Source: Acidipila sp.
GTDB taxonomy: Bacteria; Acidobacteriota; Terriglobia; Acidiferrales; UBA7541
DNA length: 60,135 nucleotides
Direction: 5' to 3'
Assembly (NCBI GenBank): GCA_010365215.1
Contig: JAAFGT010000014.1
Location: 1-60,135 of the forward strand
Shown here: positions 50,322 through 59,060 of the stretch, piece after piece
Layout: every line of letters begins with the position of its first letter
Numbering within the stretch: the stretch's first letter is position 1
Notes under the pieces: model-generated
What the model saw: only the letters and a program-made list of their open reading frames with translations
Database searches by the model: none
What the model was told of the DNA's origin: nothing
Program-made: the position numbers and the translations under genes

Positions 50322-50810
50322 ATGAGAGTAAAAGATGTGATGGTAGGAACGCCCGCCAGTTGCCGCTGGGATGCCAACGCCGCAATCGCTGTCGAAATCC
50401 TCTGGAATCGCAATTGCGGAATTCTGCCCGTCGTCAACAGCTCGGATAAAGTGATTGGAGTCGTGACCGACCGCGACCTATGCATCGCCATGGGCACGCG
50501 CAATCAGTTGCCTGGGGATATTATGCTGAGCGAAATCGCCTCGGAGCCGGTTTTCTCGTGCCAGCCCGACGACGACATTCACACCGCATTGGCCACCATG
50601 GCTCAGCAAAAGGTGCGCCGCCTGCCGGTGATCAATGTCGCGGGCGAGCTGCAAGGAATCCTGTCCATGGACGATGTTGTTTACCACGCCGATGCAGGCA
50701 ACTCGCGCCAGCGGCCCGAACTCTCATACGACGACGTGGTCAAGACGTTGAAGCACCTCTACGGGCCGCAGTTGCTTGCGGTGACCCACACGAAATTTAA
50801 GGCTGCTTAG
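50322..50810 (+). CDS. Two-CBS-domain protein
   Basis: This 162-residue protein has two CBS domains (1-60, MRVKDVMVGTPASCRWD...GVVTDRDL, and 68-125, ...IASEPVFSCQPDDD...GILSMDDV), a pair that binds adenine nucleotides. No catalytic domain is attached. An AAAGGAGAA site precedes the ATG. Proteins of this form often respond to energy or redox stress (family knowledge). Confidence 0.9.
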   Translation: MRVKDVMVGTPASCRWDANAAIAVEILWNRNCGILPVVNSSDKVIGVVTDRDLCIAMGTRNQLPGDIMLSEIASEPVFSCQPDDDIHTALATMAQQKVRRLPVINVAGELQGILSMDDVVYHADAGNSRQRPELSYDDVVKTLKHLYGPQLLAVTHTKFKAA

Positions 50811-50867
50811 AATCGGGGAGATGAGCGCTTGCGCACGTAGTGCCACAGAGGCTGCGCCGGCGCATAT

Positions 50868-50903
50868 ACAAACAAAAACGGCGGCTGGAAACTTCCAGCC
50901 GCC
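50868..50903 (-). terminator. Rho-independent terminator between convergent genes
   Basis: GGCGGCTGGA at 50880-50889 pairs with TCCAGCCGCC at 50894-50903 (10 bp, four-base loop). On the minus strand the stem is followed by a T-rich run (GTTTTTGTTTG), so it terminates the gene starting at 51377. The perfect stem could also stop the + strand CBS gene transcript, though no T-run follows on that side. Confidence 0.85.
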
Positions 50904-50930
50904 GCCCGCTGCCAACGATCCGATGAATAA

Positions 50931-51377
50931 TTAAAATGGATCGTGGTCATTACCGCGGAGTGCGTGGCTCAGCGCCGTGCGCACTCCTTTTGCAATCGCA
51001 GAGGCCTCCCAGAAAGGTTTCTTCACCAGGCGCTCTGCATCTTTACTAAGTTCTTCCGCACGCTCGATTATGCGAGACACCGCCTGATCGGCATGCAGAA
51101 CCTGCCACCGGCTCTTCTCCAGCAGCTCTTTCGCGATCGCGTCGGCTTGCTCCGTGCGCGCCATCACTACGTCGCTGACCCGGGCGACCGTGGCATCCAC
51201 TTGAGGTGCTCGGTTGCGGATAATCCCGCTGATTTCCAAAATGTTGCCCGCGAAGAGTCCCAACGGTTTGCGGAATTTTGCCAGCGCGATCGCGGCGGCT
51301 ACGGTGATGGCGGCCTGTGCCACCACCGCTACCGCGATAATCACCATGGCGATATCTTGAATGGTTTCGTGGCTCAT
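50931..51377 (-). CDS. DUF948-like small membrane protein
   Basis: This 148-residue protein has an N-terminal membrane segment (IAMVIIAVAVVAQAAITVAAAIALA) and a long helical tail (PQVDATVARVSDVVMARTEQADAIAKELLEKS), the layout of DUF948 and YtxH-type proteins that anchor coiled coils in the membrane. It lies in the same block as the YtxH gene. Confidence 0.72.
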   Translation of the reverse strand: MSHETIQDIAMVIIAVAVVAQAAITVAAAIALAKFRKPLGLFAGNILEISGIIRNRAPQVDATVARVSDVVMARTEQADAIAKELLEKSRWQVLHADQAVSRIIERAEELSKDAERLVKKPFWEASAIAKGVRTALSHALRGNDHDPF

Positions 51378-51407
51378 TATAGCTCCGATGGGCGTCGGTG
51401 CTGGGGT

Positions 51408-51716
51408 CTAGCGAATGCCCGCTTCCATCTTGAATTTCTGCTGGTCGTACGCGTCCTTTCCTGCCGCCACCGCGTCCTGGATCTGCTCCTTGGCATCATA
51501 AACCGTGTCTTGGACCTTGGAGCTGGCGTTCCGGACCTGCGACTTCAGTTCCCGGGTTTTGTTGTTTAGGTACTGCTTGCCCTGCTCCGCTTTCTCAGCC
51601 AGCAATTCCCGGGTCTCTTCACCCGTCTGAGGTGCGAACAGCATGGCCAACGCCGCGCCAACCGTCACCCCAGTCAAGAATGTTCCGAACGCAAACCCGC
51701 CATTGTCTTCTCTCAT
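51408..51716 (-). CDS. YtxH-family stress-associated membrane protein
   Basis: This 102-residue protein has an N-terminal membrane segment (GFAFGTFLTGVTVGAALAMLFAPQTGEETREL), the YtxH pattern ending APxxGxxxR, and a helical tail (LLAEKAEQGKQYLNNKTREL, then KVQDTVYDAKEQIQDAV). Two ATGs lie in tandem; I prefer 51716 because AGGAGG is four bases upstream, against one base for 51719. A perfect 19-bp palindrome is 63 bp upstream. Confidence 0.85.
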   Translation of the reverse strand: MREDNGGFAFGTFLTGVTVGAALAMLFAPQTGEETRELLAEKAEQGKQYLNNKTRELKSQVRNASSKVQDTVYDAKEQIQDAVAAGKDAYDQQKFKMEAGIR

Positions 51717-51781
51717 CATTCCTCCTCTTAACCCACTTACCCCTGGGGTTGGTATTTCCCGCCCGGGGGCGCACTCGCCCG

Positions 51782-51800
51782 TCAAGACTTAAAGTCTTGA
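51782..51800. promoter_or_regulatory. Perfect 19-bp palindrome upstream of the YtxH gene
   Basis: TCAAGACTT-A-AAGTCTTGA is a perfect inverted repeat lying between the YtxH start (51716) and the end of the lmo0937-type gene (51860). The length and position suit a dimeric repressor or activator site; it has no T-run and is too AT-rich for a strong terminator. Confidence 0.5.
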
Positions 51801-51859
51801 GGACGCGCGCCCCAGTCAACCGCGAACCGGGACGTTCTTGCCGTGTTCGGCAGCCCCGT

Positions 51860-52012
51860 TTAGACAGTCGAACGACTGCCGCTAACGAAATGCATCACGA
51901 TCATGATCAGTCCGATCACCAGCAGGATGTGGATCAGCCCGGAGGTGACGTGGAATGCGAAGAACCCGAGCAGCCAGAGAATAAACAGCACCGCAGCGAT
52001 TGTTGCCAACAT
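51860..52012 (-). CDS. 50-residue lmo0937-type membrane protein, copy 2
   Basis: The protein reads MLATIAAVLFILWLLGFFAF then HVTSGLIHILLVIGLIMIVM and ends HFVSGSRSTV. It is exactly 50 residues, like the paralogue at 46560-46712, sharing the pattern W-x-x-G, FHV-x-x-x-LIH-x-LL-x-I and HFV. It has an AAGGAGG site six bases before the ATG. The open frame continues upstream but has no relation to the family. It is likely an envelope stress or small membrane protein of unknown role. Confidence 0.85.
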   Translation of the reverse strand: MLATIAAVLFILWLLGFFAFHVTSGLIHILLVIGLIMIVMHFVSGSRSTV

Positions 52013-52374
52013 GTCTTCCTCCTTACCTCGTGTCAGTTTGGCGCTTTCCAGTTGCGGCGTTTGCGCCATTAATTGCGCCCGGCTGCAGCGCACAGGGGGC
52101 ACTCTAGCGGCAGCCTCTAACGCAGTCTGTTCCATTGCGAACACTACAGCGAAATCCCTCCCAATATGGGCATTTAGCGGAGACCCGCAAAATAAAATCG
52201 GCTTATGGGAGCTTTTTAAAAATTGAAGCGGGAGCAAGTGGCGACGCGAGCAAAATAGTTTTGAAACGAACGCTCAGCGCCCATCTACCGGCGTGATTAA
52301 CAGGACAAAAGCAACCTCGTTGGTTCGCTTCGCACCAAAGACAAGGTGCTATTCTGAGTTATAGGCCGCCGAAA
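52013..52374. other. Intergenic region between divergent small membrane genes
   Basis: I see no convincing gene in this 362-bp gap. It should hold the promoters of the lmo0937-type gene (minus) and the PGPGW gene (plus; a TATTCT lies near 52350). No repeats or strong hairpins were noticed. Confidence 0.4.
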
Positions 52375-52602
52375 ATGCGCAAGACCAAACGGGCCATCAA
52401 AATCGTGTTCGGATTCACTCTGCTGGTGCTGGGTGCGGTGATGATTTTGACGCCTGGGCCAGGCTGGGCGACGATTTTTGCCGGACTTGCCATACTCGCC
52501 GCCGAATATGTTTGGGCGCGCCGTCTGTTAAATCGGCTGAAGAGTCACGCAACGCGCTGGCGCGACCGCATCCGCCCCTCCGCCACGGCGAACAAAGCCT
52601 AG
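52375..52602 (+). CDS. PGPGW-family transmembrane protein
   Basis: This 75-residue protein has the family signature LTPGPGWATIFAGLAILAAEYVWARRL between two hydrophobic segments, and a basic C-terminus (KSHATRWRDRIRPS). Its start is an ATG with no strong ribosome site. The function of the family is unknown. Confidence 0.88.
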   Translation: MRKTKRAIKIVFGFTLLVLGAVMILTPGPGWATIFAGLAILAAEYVWARRLLNRLKSHATRWRDRIRPSATANKA

Positions 52603-52687
52603 CCCTGATTACTCCGCATTCGTAACTGTTGCTTCCGTAAACAAGATTTTCCGCGGCTTCCCAGCGCCTGTTACGTATCAAAGAAAA

Positions 52688-53485
52688 CTACCTCGGCGGA
52701 TTTCCCGGTTTTTGCGGCGCTGCATTCGGGGGATGAATTCGCGAGCCTCGCGGCTGCTGCTGACCAAGCTTTTCGCCCCATCCTTTGCCTTCGGGAAGCT
52801 GTGCGCGCCCCGCCGACGCTTCCATGTAGAATTTATAAGCTTCGGTTCCCCACGCCTGTTCTACTTTGGTCTCCAGTTGATCGCTGGCGCGAAGGGTGTA
52901 AGTAATCCGCTCACGGAACGGCCTGCCACCCGAATTTTTCTTGTGCTCGAACACCAGCGTGTTGGCATCTTTCCACGCTCCGGTGTATTCACCGATGCCG
53001 CCCGCGTCGTCGAACCACCACAGCCGGAACGCGCGCTCCTCGTGATCGTAGGCCATCACGCCGTGGGCTTGGTAGTCGCCCTCCGGCCCGCTGCCTTCGT
53101 AATTCATCAGCAGATAAAGACCAAATGCAGGTCGCGCAATCCAACGCCCTTTTCCGCTGGGGCTACCCGCGGCATCGCCCGCGTAACGAACATCTTCTTG
53201 CCAGGCGCCTGCAAGGCTCAGCAGCTTCTGGTCTTCTGTTCCCGCGAAGGGATTTGCCTGCGCCCGCCCGCCTCGGCCCCATCTCCCATTTGTCGGGGCG
53301 TCTGCCGCGGAGCCGGTTGCTGAGCTAGCCCCGCCCGTCGGCGCCGGTCGTCCGGCAGGCTTTTGGCGCTGCGACGACGGTTGCTGCAGTTGCGATTGCT
53401 GGGCAATCCCGGGATAAGCGGCAGCGAGAGCCGCCAAAAAGAACCCCCAGAAAACAAATGATTCGCGCGCGCGTCGTCGCGTCAT
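52688..53485 (-). CDS. Exported protein with DUF1579-like domain
   Basis: This protein of 265 residues starts at the ATG at 53485, with a perfect AGGAGGTG site upstream; the upstream Met codons in the open frame (MNEKRMNGKRMNRN) come from a 15-bp repeat. It has a signal peptide (about residues 10-30, FVFWGFFLAALAAAYPGIA), a low-complexity Gln/Pro/Ala/Gly linker (about 31-80) and a beta-rich domain (LLSLAGAWQEDVRYAG...GIGEYTGAWKDANTLVFEHK) like DUF1579. Function unknown. Confidence 0.72.
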   Translation of the reverse strand: MTRRRARESFVFWGFFLAALAAAYPGIAQQSQLQQPSSQRQKPAGRPAPTGGASSATGSAADAPTNGRWGRGGRAQANPFAGTEDQKLLSLAGAWQEDVRYAGDAAGSPSGKGRWIARPAFGLYLLMNYEGSGPEGDYQAHGVMAYDHEERAFRLWWFDDAGGIGEYTGAWKDANTLVFEHKKNSGGRPFRERITYTLRASDQLETKVEQAWGTEAYKFYMEASAGRAQLPEGKGWGEKLGQQQPRGSRIHPPNAAPQKPGNPPR

Positions 53486-53503
53486 CCCACACCTCCTATT
53501 TCT

Positions 53504-53555
53504 GTTCATCCTCTTTCCGTTCATCCGCTTTTCGTTCATCGTGTTTCAGTTCAAC
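53504..53555. repeat. 15-bp tandem repeat in the leader of the exported-protein gene
   Basis: Three complete copies of gttcatc-N3-ttt-N2 start at 53504, 53519 and 53534, with a partial fourth at 53549. It sits just upstream of the ATG at 53485, so copy-number change would alter leader length. Confidence 0.7.
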
Positions 53556-53691
53556 GCCGAAGCGTAGCATAATCCCGCAGCAACGCTTCCGGCTCGGCGC
53601 GCCAGGTGTGCGATGTCTCGCATCTCCACCCGCCCGACGGATTCGTTTGTGAGAAGCGTGTGAGCAAGGGACAGCGGTCCAGGAGAGCAAC

Positions 53692-54486
53692 ATGGAAAAC
53701 TGGCGTGGAAAATGGGCGCTGATCACTGGGGCAAGCGCGGGAATCGGCAAATCGATAGCCCAGCAGCTTGCCGCGGGCGGCACCAATCTCATCCTCACCG
53801 CCCGCCGCAAAGACCGCCTCGAGCAGCTTGCCGGAGATCTCCGCGCGCGCCACGGCGTGGTCATCGCCACCTTTCCCGCGGACCTGGCCCAGCCCAGCGC
53901 GCCCGAAACCATTTTTGCTTATACGCAAGGCAAGGGCATCGCCGTCCAGTTTCTCGTTAACAATGCTGGCTTCGGCGCCTACGGCGAATTCGAAAAAATT
54001 CCTCTGCGCCGCCAGTTGGAGATGGCCCAGGTAAATATTTCGGCCGTAATTCACCTTACCCACCTCTACCTGCCGCAGATGATCGCGCGCCGCAGCGGCG
54101 ACGTACTGATCGTCGCCTCGGTCGCCGCGTTTCAAGCCGTGCCCTATATCGCCACCTACGCCGCCACAAAAAGTTTCGATCTGTTTTTTGCCGAGGCGCT
54201 GGCCGCGGAAATGCGTCCACACGGCGTGCGCGTCTGCGCGCTCTGTCCCGGCTCCACGGAGACGGAATTTCAGGGCGTCGCCGGCCAGCCCGGGAACGCT
54301 TTTCGTGACGCCGAGTCCGCGGACAAAGTAGCCAGTGTCGGGCTCACCGCGCTGGCTCGCGGGAAATCGATGGTCATCTCCGGCTTCAGGAATAACCTGA
54401 GCGTGCAGAGCCAGCGCCTCGCTCCGCGCAACCTGGTCAGCCGCATGGTCACAAAAATGTTCCGGCCCCGTGAAAGAAATACGTGA
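53692..54486 (+). CDS. Short-chain dehydrogenase/reductase
   Basis: This is a classical SDR of 264 residues using NAD(P)H. Motifs: TGASAGIG for the cofactor (with TARRKDRL favouring NADP), NNAG, the catalytic Ser in IVASVAAF, and Tyr-x3-Lys (YAATK). The C-terminus is Arg-rich (RNLVSRMVTKMFRPRERN), similar to DltE/YqjQ-type SDRs. Substrate unknown. Confidence 0.9.
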   Translation: MENWRGKWALITGASAGIGKSIAQQLAAGGTNLILTARRKDRLEQLAGDLRARHGVVIATFPADLAQPSAPETIFAYTQGKGIAVQFLVNNAGFGAYGEFEKIPLRRQLEMAQVNISAVIHLTHLYLPQMIARRSGDVLIVASVAAFQAVPYIATYAATKSFDLFFAEALAAEMRPHGVRVCALCPGSTETEFQGVAGQPGNAFRDAESADKVASVGLTALARGKSMVISGFRNNLSVQSQRLAPRNLVSRMVTKMFRPRERNT

Positions 54487-54551
54487 ACGCTGCTGAGAAT
54501 CCGCATCAATATCCCGAACCAAATTCCTTGACCGCGCGCTTTTGGGCTGTC

Positions 54552-54628
54552 AATGTGCCGCTGTAAATGTTCGGCAATCCATGTGGCGCAATCGATATGC
54601 CGCACTGAATGTGCCGCAGTTAATGTTC
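54552..54628. repeat. Pair of 21-bp direct repeats upstream of the bicupin gene
   Basis: AATGTGCCGC-n-GT-n-AATGTTC occurs at 54552-54572 and 54608-54628 with two differences, and related AT/GC-alternating words (atgtggcgca, atatgccgca) lie between. Direct repeats 56 bp apart (about five helical turns) in a promoter region could be regulator sites. Confidence 0.5.
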
Positions 54629-54657
54629 ATCGCCCTTGGAGATTCTGGAGGTTAAAC

Positions 54658-55365
54658 ATGGCGGCTATTGACGCGAATGTGCACGCGAAACTGCAATTTC
54701 TGGCAGTCCTGCTTCTCACCTGCAGCGCCGGCCTCGCCGCGCAAGACGCCTACACCATCACCGGCCAGGAGCAGACCATCCTCTACCAGTCCGACTGGGT
54801 GCGCGTGCGCCGCGTGATGCACCAGCCCGGCGAGACCGCCCCCATGCACGATCACAAGCAGCGCGTCTCCGTCTACCTCAGCGACGCCACCGTGCGCCTG
54901 ACCGCGCCCGACGGCACGTCCATCCAGCCGCACTACCTCCCCGGCATGGTGAAGTGGAGCGAACCCACGCGCCATGTTCTGCACAACATAGGCACGACTC
55001 CCGTGGAAGTGATTGAAGTGGAATTCCTCGGCCCGCGCCCGCCCACCCCGCAAGCCTTCACCGGCAATCCCGTCCAACAAGATCCCAAACATTTCAAGCT
55101 CGAATTCGAAAACGACCGCGTCCGCGTGTTTCGCTACACCCTCGGCCCGCACGAAACTTCAGCCATGCATGACCACCTCGACCGCGTCGCCGTGCGCCTC
55201 AAGGATTACCATGCCCGCAGCACCCGCCCCGACGGCATCACAAAGGAGACCACAGCCAAAGCTGGCGAGGCCTCCTTCAGCCCCTCCATCCGCCATTCCG
55301 TAGAAAATCTCGGCGACTCCCCCTACGAAGCCATCAGCATCGAATTTAAAACGCCGGCAAATTAG
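54658..55365 (+). CDS. Exported tandem-cupin protein
   Basis: This 235-residue protein starts at the ATG at 54658 (GGAGG site upstream) and has a signal peptide (LQFLAVLLLTCSAGLAAQ). Two cupin domains follow: the first with MHQPGETAPMHDHKQRVSVYLSD, the second with LGPHETSAMHDHLDRVAVRL. Each has the His-x-His metal pair and a later histidine (TRHVLHN, IRHSVEN). Metal-binding periplasmic enzymes or binding proteins are possible. The substrate is unknown. Confidence 0.82.
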   Translation: MAAIDANVHAKLQFLAVLLLTCSAGLAAQDAYTITGQEQTILYQSDWVRVRRVMHQPGETAPMHDHKQRVSVYLSDATVRLTAPDGTSIQPHYLPGMVKWSEPTRHVLHNIGTTPVEVIEVEFLGPRPPTPQAFTGNPVQQDPKHFKLEFENDRVRVFRYTLGPHETSAMHDHLDRVAVRLKDYHARSTRPDGITKETTAKAGEASFSPSIRHSVENLGDSPYEAISIEFKTPAN

Positions 55366-55441
55366 GGTCGAGGGCGGCAGCAAGTATTTTTCTGAGCTGT
55401 CGTTCATCCCCTCCAACGGTCACGGGGGCCGCGGACGCTTG

Positions 55442-57397
55442 CTACTCGTCGTCCGCTGCGGCCTTGTAGTGCGACAGCTTTTCAATCACCGATATGTCTT
55501 CCAGCGTCGTGGTGTCGCCGGAAATTCCGCCTTTCTGCGCCAGCTCCCGCAGCAGGCGCCGCATGATCTTCCCGCTGCGCGTTTTCGGCAGCAGGTCGGC
55601 AACGCGCACCTCGGCAGGCCGGGCGATGGCGCCGATGACCGTAGCGACGTGGTCGGAAATGGAAATGCGCAGCGCCCCCGACATCTCCTGCCCCGCGCGC
55701 AAAGTCACAAACGCGACGATCGCCTCGCCCTTAATCTCGTCCGGCCGCGACACGCACGCCGCCTCCGCAACCGACGGGTGGCTGACCAGCGCGCTTTCAA
55801 TCTCCATGGTGGAGAGCCGGTGACCGGCCACTTTAATTACGTCGTCTACGCGTCCCAGCACCCAGAAGTAGCCGTTGGCATCGCATTGCGCGGCGTCGCC
55901 GGTAAAATACTTTCCCGGCACGCGGCTCCAGTAATCGCGCCGGTAGCGCTCGTCATCGCCATAAATCGTCCGCAGCATCGAAGGCCACGGCCGCTCGATC
56001 ACCAGGTAACCAGTCTCGCCGGGCTTTACTGGTAGCCCTTCCAGCGTAACTACTTTCGCCGCGATTCCTGGCAGTGGCAAAGTAGCTGAGCCGGGTTTGG
56101 TGGGCGTAGCGCCGGGCAGCGGCGAAATCATGATCGAACCTGTTTCCGTCTGCCACCAGGTATCCACGATCGGGCACATGCCGCGGCCGATCACCTGGAA
56201 ATACCATTTCCATGCCGCAGGATTGATCGGCTCTCCCACCGTTCCCAACAATCGCAAACTGGTCAGGTCGTGCTTATCGATCCACTCGCGACCCCACTGC
56301 ACCCACGCGCGCACCGCGGTCGCCGAGGTGTAAAGAATGCTCACCTTATATTTCTCGACGATCTGCCAGAACCGGTCGCGCTGCGGAAAATCCGGCGCGC
56401 CTTCGTACATCACCAGCGTCGCGCCATTCGAGAGCGGCCCATAAGCCACGTAGCTGTGCCCGGTCACCCAGCCGATGTCGGCGGTGCACCAGTAGACGTC
56501 GTCTTCGCGCAGATCGAAAATAAGCTGCGTGCTCCAGGTGGTCTGCACCAGGTAGCCGCCGCAGGTGTGTAGCACTCCTTTCGGTTTGCCCGTGGTGCCG
56601 CTGGTATAGAGGATAAAAAGCGGATGCTCGGAATCGAACGGCACGGCCGCGCATTCCCGCGCCGCGGTATTCATGACGTCTTCCCACCAGAAATCGCGCC
56701 CCGCTTTCCAGGCTACCTCTGCGCCCGTTCGGCGTACCACCACAACTTTTTTGATCGTGGGACACTTCTCCGCCGCTGCGTCCGCCGCTTCTTTGAGCGG
56801 CACGATGCGCCCGCGCCGGTAGCCGCCGTCGGCGGTCACCAGGACTTTCGCGCCGGCGTCGTTGATGCGATCAGCCAGCGCCGGAGCGCTGAATCCGCCG
56901 AAGACCACGTTGTGCACGGCGCCGATCCGCGCGCAGGCCAGCAGAGCTACCAGCAACTCGGGAATCATCGGCATGTAAATGGCTACGCAATCGCCGGCCT
57001 TGACGTCGAGAGAAAGCAGCACGTTTGCGAAGCGGCAGACCAGACCGTGCAGTTCGGCATACGTGATTTCCGCCGTCTTGCCGTCTTCGCCCTCCCACAG
57101 CAGCGCCGGCTTGTTCGCGCGGTGGGTGAGGTGCCGGTCGAGACAGTTGTAGCTGACGTTGAGCTTCCCGCCCACGAACCACTTCGCAAACGGCTCGTCC
57201 CATTCGAGCGTCTTCACTGGCCGGGTGAACCATTCCACCAGATCGGCTTTCTCCAGCCAGAACCCCTCGGGGTCCGCAGCGGCGCGATCGTACTGTTCCT
57301 GATATTCCTCCAAAGATCGCACCCGCGCGCGCTTCTGGAATTCCTCCGGCGGTGCAATGCGGGGTTCGTTCAGGATCTGCGGATCGAAATCGGCCAT
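55442..57397 (-). CDS. acs: Acetyl-CoA synthetase (AMP-forming)
   Basis: Acs activates acetate to acetyl-CoA via acetyl-AMP. The protein has 651 residues, as usual. Motifs: [16 protein letters not shown] (P-loop), [39 protein letters not shown], and the C-terminal [11 protein letters not shown] whose lysine is the acetylation site controlling activity. It would feed acetate into central metabolism together with the acyl-CoA genes. Confidence 0.96.
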   Translation of the reverse strand: MADFDPQILNEPRIAPPEEFQKRARVRSLEEYQEQYDRAAADPEGFWLEKADLVEWFTRPVKTLEWDEPFAKWFVGGKLNVSYNCLDRHLTHRANKPALLWEGEDGKTAEITYAELHGLVCRFANVLLSLDVKAGDCVAIYMPMIPELLVALLACARIGAVHNVVFGGFSAPALADRINDAGAKVLVTADGGYRRGRIVPLKEAADAAAEKCPTIKKVVVVRRTGAEVAWKAGRDFWWEDVMNTAARECAAVPFDSEHPLFILYTSGTTGKPKGVLHTCGGYLVQTTWSTQLIFDLREDDVYWCTADIGWVTGHSYVAYGPLSNGATLVMYEGAPDFPQRDRFWQIVEKYKVSILYTSATAVRAWVQWGREWIDKHDLTSLRLLGTVGEPINPAAWKWYFQVIGRGMCPIVDTWWQTETGSIMISPLPGATPTKPGSATLPLPGIAAKVVTLEGLPVKPGETGYLVIERPWPSMLRTIYGDDERYRRDYWSRVPGKYFTGDAAQCDANGYFWVLGRVDDVIKVAGHRLSTMEIESALVSHPSVAEAACVSRPDEIKGEAIVAFVTLRAGQEMSGALRISISDHVATVIGAIARPAEVRVADLLPKTRSGKIMRRLLRELAQKGGISGDTTTLEDISVIEKLSHYKAAADDE

Positions 57398-57558
57398 ACC
57401 ACCTCCGGCAAGTTCAGAGCACCAGCATCAGAAGCTATAAGGTACGGAACCCGCGCATGCCGGTCAAGAATCGCTTTCGATTGATGGCGCTCCAGGGATT
57501 ATTTTCCTTAAGCCGTTCCGCCAGTAGGGTCCGCCAGCGCACATCAGGCGAACCGTAG

Positions 57559-57564
57559 TACAAT
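57559..57564 (+). promoter_or_regulatory. TACAAT -10 element near the start codon
   Basis: TACAAT is followed 13 bases later by the ATG at 57578 with no Shine-Dalgarno site, implying a leader of about six bases. The words TACAATTCTT are shared with the element at 48548. Confidence 0.4.
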
Positions 57565-57577
57565 TCTTGTCGAACTG

Positions 57578-58876
57578 ATGCGCAATTTATTTTTATCTTC
57601 GTTTTTTATTTTTGCGATCGCGCTTCCCAGTGCAGCCCAGGAGGTTGCGCCGAAGGACTGGCCGAAGATCGCGCCGGTCAAGAAAACCTTCACGTTTTCA
57701 GACATGAGCAATCCCATCGTCGATCTGCCGATCAATGCAGCCAATGGCGCCGCGCTCTATCGCCTGGAGTGCCGCTCGGGAGATTCCTACGAAGGTAAGG
57801 ACTTCGATTATTCGGGCGATTTCGAGTGCCGCCTTATTTCTGCCGTGGGGCAAGACGCGTACCGCACGCTGCTGACCTACCAGCCGATTCAGCCTCGCGA
57901 TTTTGAATCGCGCGCCAGGTTCCTCACCAGCGATCTCGACGGCAAGTGCGGCGACTATCCCGAGTTTGGACACACCCGCACCCTGCGACTGCGTGGAATG
58001 CGCCTCAAGCTCGTGCTCGCTTTCACGTCACACCCCGGCCTCTTCCCCTCAGATCCCGGGCGTCCCATCTCCGCGGCGATGAAGTTCACGGTGGAGGCGC
58101 GCCCCGATCCAGGCGCGCTCTCGCAAATTGCCGAGGACGTTCCTTACGTGGACCCTGCTGTACTCGAGCCTGCGCCGGGTGCGCGAACCTGCCTCAGCGT
58201 GGTTCCCAAGCATGTCGCCGGCGACATTTCCGCGGGCTATCTCCGGCAGATGCGCGGCGCTTCGCCGTTTCCTCCAGTCACTCCTGTGACTGTAACGAAA
58301 GAAATTCCCGCAGCGAAGGGCGCGCCTGCTCCGAAGCTCATGCGCCCTCGCTCGAATCCTCCAGACGCTGTGTCCGATATTCAATTGGTGTTTGTGCCCA
58401 TTCGAACGAGCGATGGCGCGTCCGGTTACAACTTCGAATGTGCCCACCGCGGCCCGGAAATGGACGCGACGGGCTTTCGTTGCGCGCTCTTCCTGGAAGG
58501 GCAGGATAAAGATCTGCTCGAGGATGACGTCGACCCTTACACGCGCCGCAACCGCGCGCAATTTCTTCCGGGCCAGCTAGATGGCAAATGTTCGGAATAT
58601 CCCGAATGGGGCGCGACGAGGCATTTTCTTCTACGCGGAATGAGGCTCACTGTTGAAGTCAGTGACACGAAGTTCTCACCAGCAAACAAGGATCCCTCCG
58701 CAATCGCAGGATCTATCGAGCGGGGAAAAATTCGGGTCCGCGTCGAGCCGGAAGTATCGGCGACCTCGCCTATCTCCGTGCCTCCCCGTGTGTTGGACTG
58801 GCAGAGCGCTGCAGGCCCGGGGACTTGTTCGCAAGTGTTGGTCAATCCATCGGCCAACGCGCGAGCAGAAAAATAA
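57578..58876 (+). CDS. Exported protein with two copies of a cysteine-rich domain
   Basis: This 432-residue protein has a signal peptide (MRNLFLSSFFIFAIALPSAAQ) and two related halves. Both contain YxxEC...FxCxL, then RA-x-FL-x-x-x-LDGKC-x-(D/E)YPE-(F/W)G-x-TR-x-x-x-LRGMRL. Each half has four cysteines in equivalent places and probably two disulfides. A Pro/Ala/Lys linker joins them (about 235-270). I know no family for this domain. An envelope location is inferred. Confidence 0.75.
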   Translation: MRNLFLSSFFIFAIALPSAAQEVAPKDWPKIAPVKKTFTFSDMSNPIVDLPINAANGAALYRLECRSGDSYEGKDFDYSGDFECRLISAVGQDAYRTLLTYQPIQPRDFESRARFLTSDLDGKCGDYPEFGHTRTLRLRGMRLKLVLAFTSHPGLFPSDPGRPISAAMKFTVEARPDPGALSQIAEDVPYVDPAVLEPAPGARTCLSVVPKHVAGDISAGYLRQMRGASPFPPVTPVTVTKEIPAAKGAPAPKLMRPRSNPPDAVSDIQLVFVPIRTSDGASGYNFECAHRGPEMDATGFRCALFLEGQDKDLLEDDVDPYTRRNRAQFLPGQLDGKCSEYPEWGATRHFLLRGMRLTVEVSDTKFSPANKDPSAIAGSIERGKIRVRVEPEVSATSPISVPPRVLDWQSAAGPGTCSQVLVNPSANARAEK

Positions 58877-59060
58877 TCTCTGCCCACAGTTACCCTCGCA
58901 ACAGTTTCCCGCATCTCTGAATCCTTGAGTCTTCTATGCTTAAATTCCATGAACATGCAACCGCGCCCAGCCCGGAGTAACGCAAAAAGATTCGGGAACT
59001 TTCAGGACGTCCCGGGCGCATATCCATTGGAAGCCGAAACGGATCGCCCACGTCGACCCG

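Noticed and set aside
53551-54522. 323-codon open frame antisense to the SDR gene
   Set aside because: The SDR on the + strand has all family motifs; the antisense frame has none and a biased composition.
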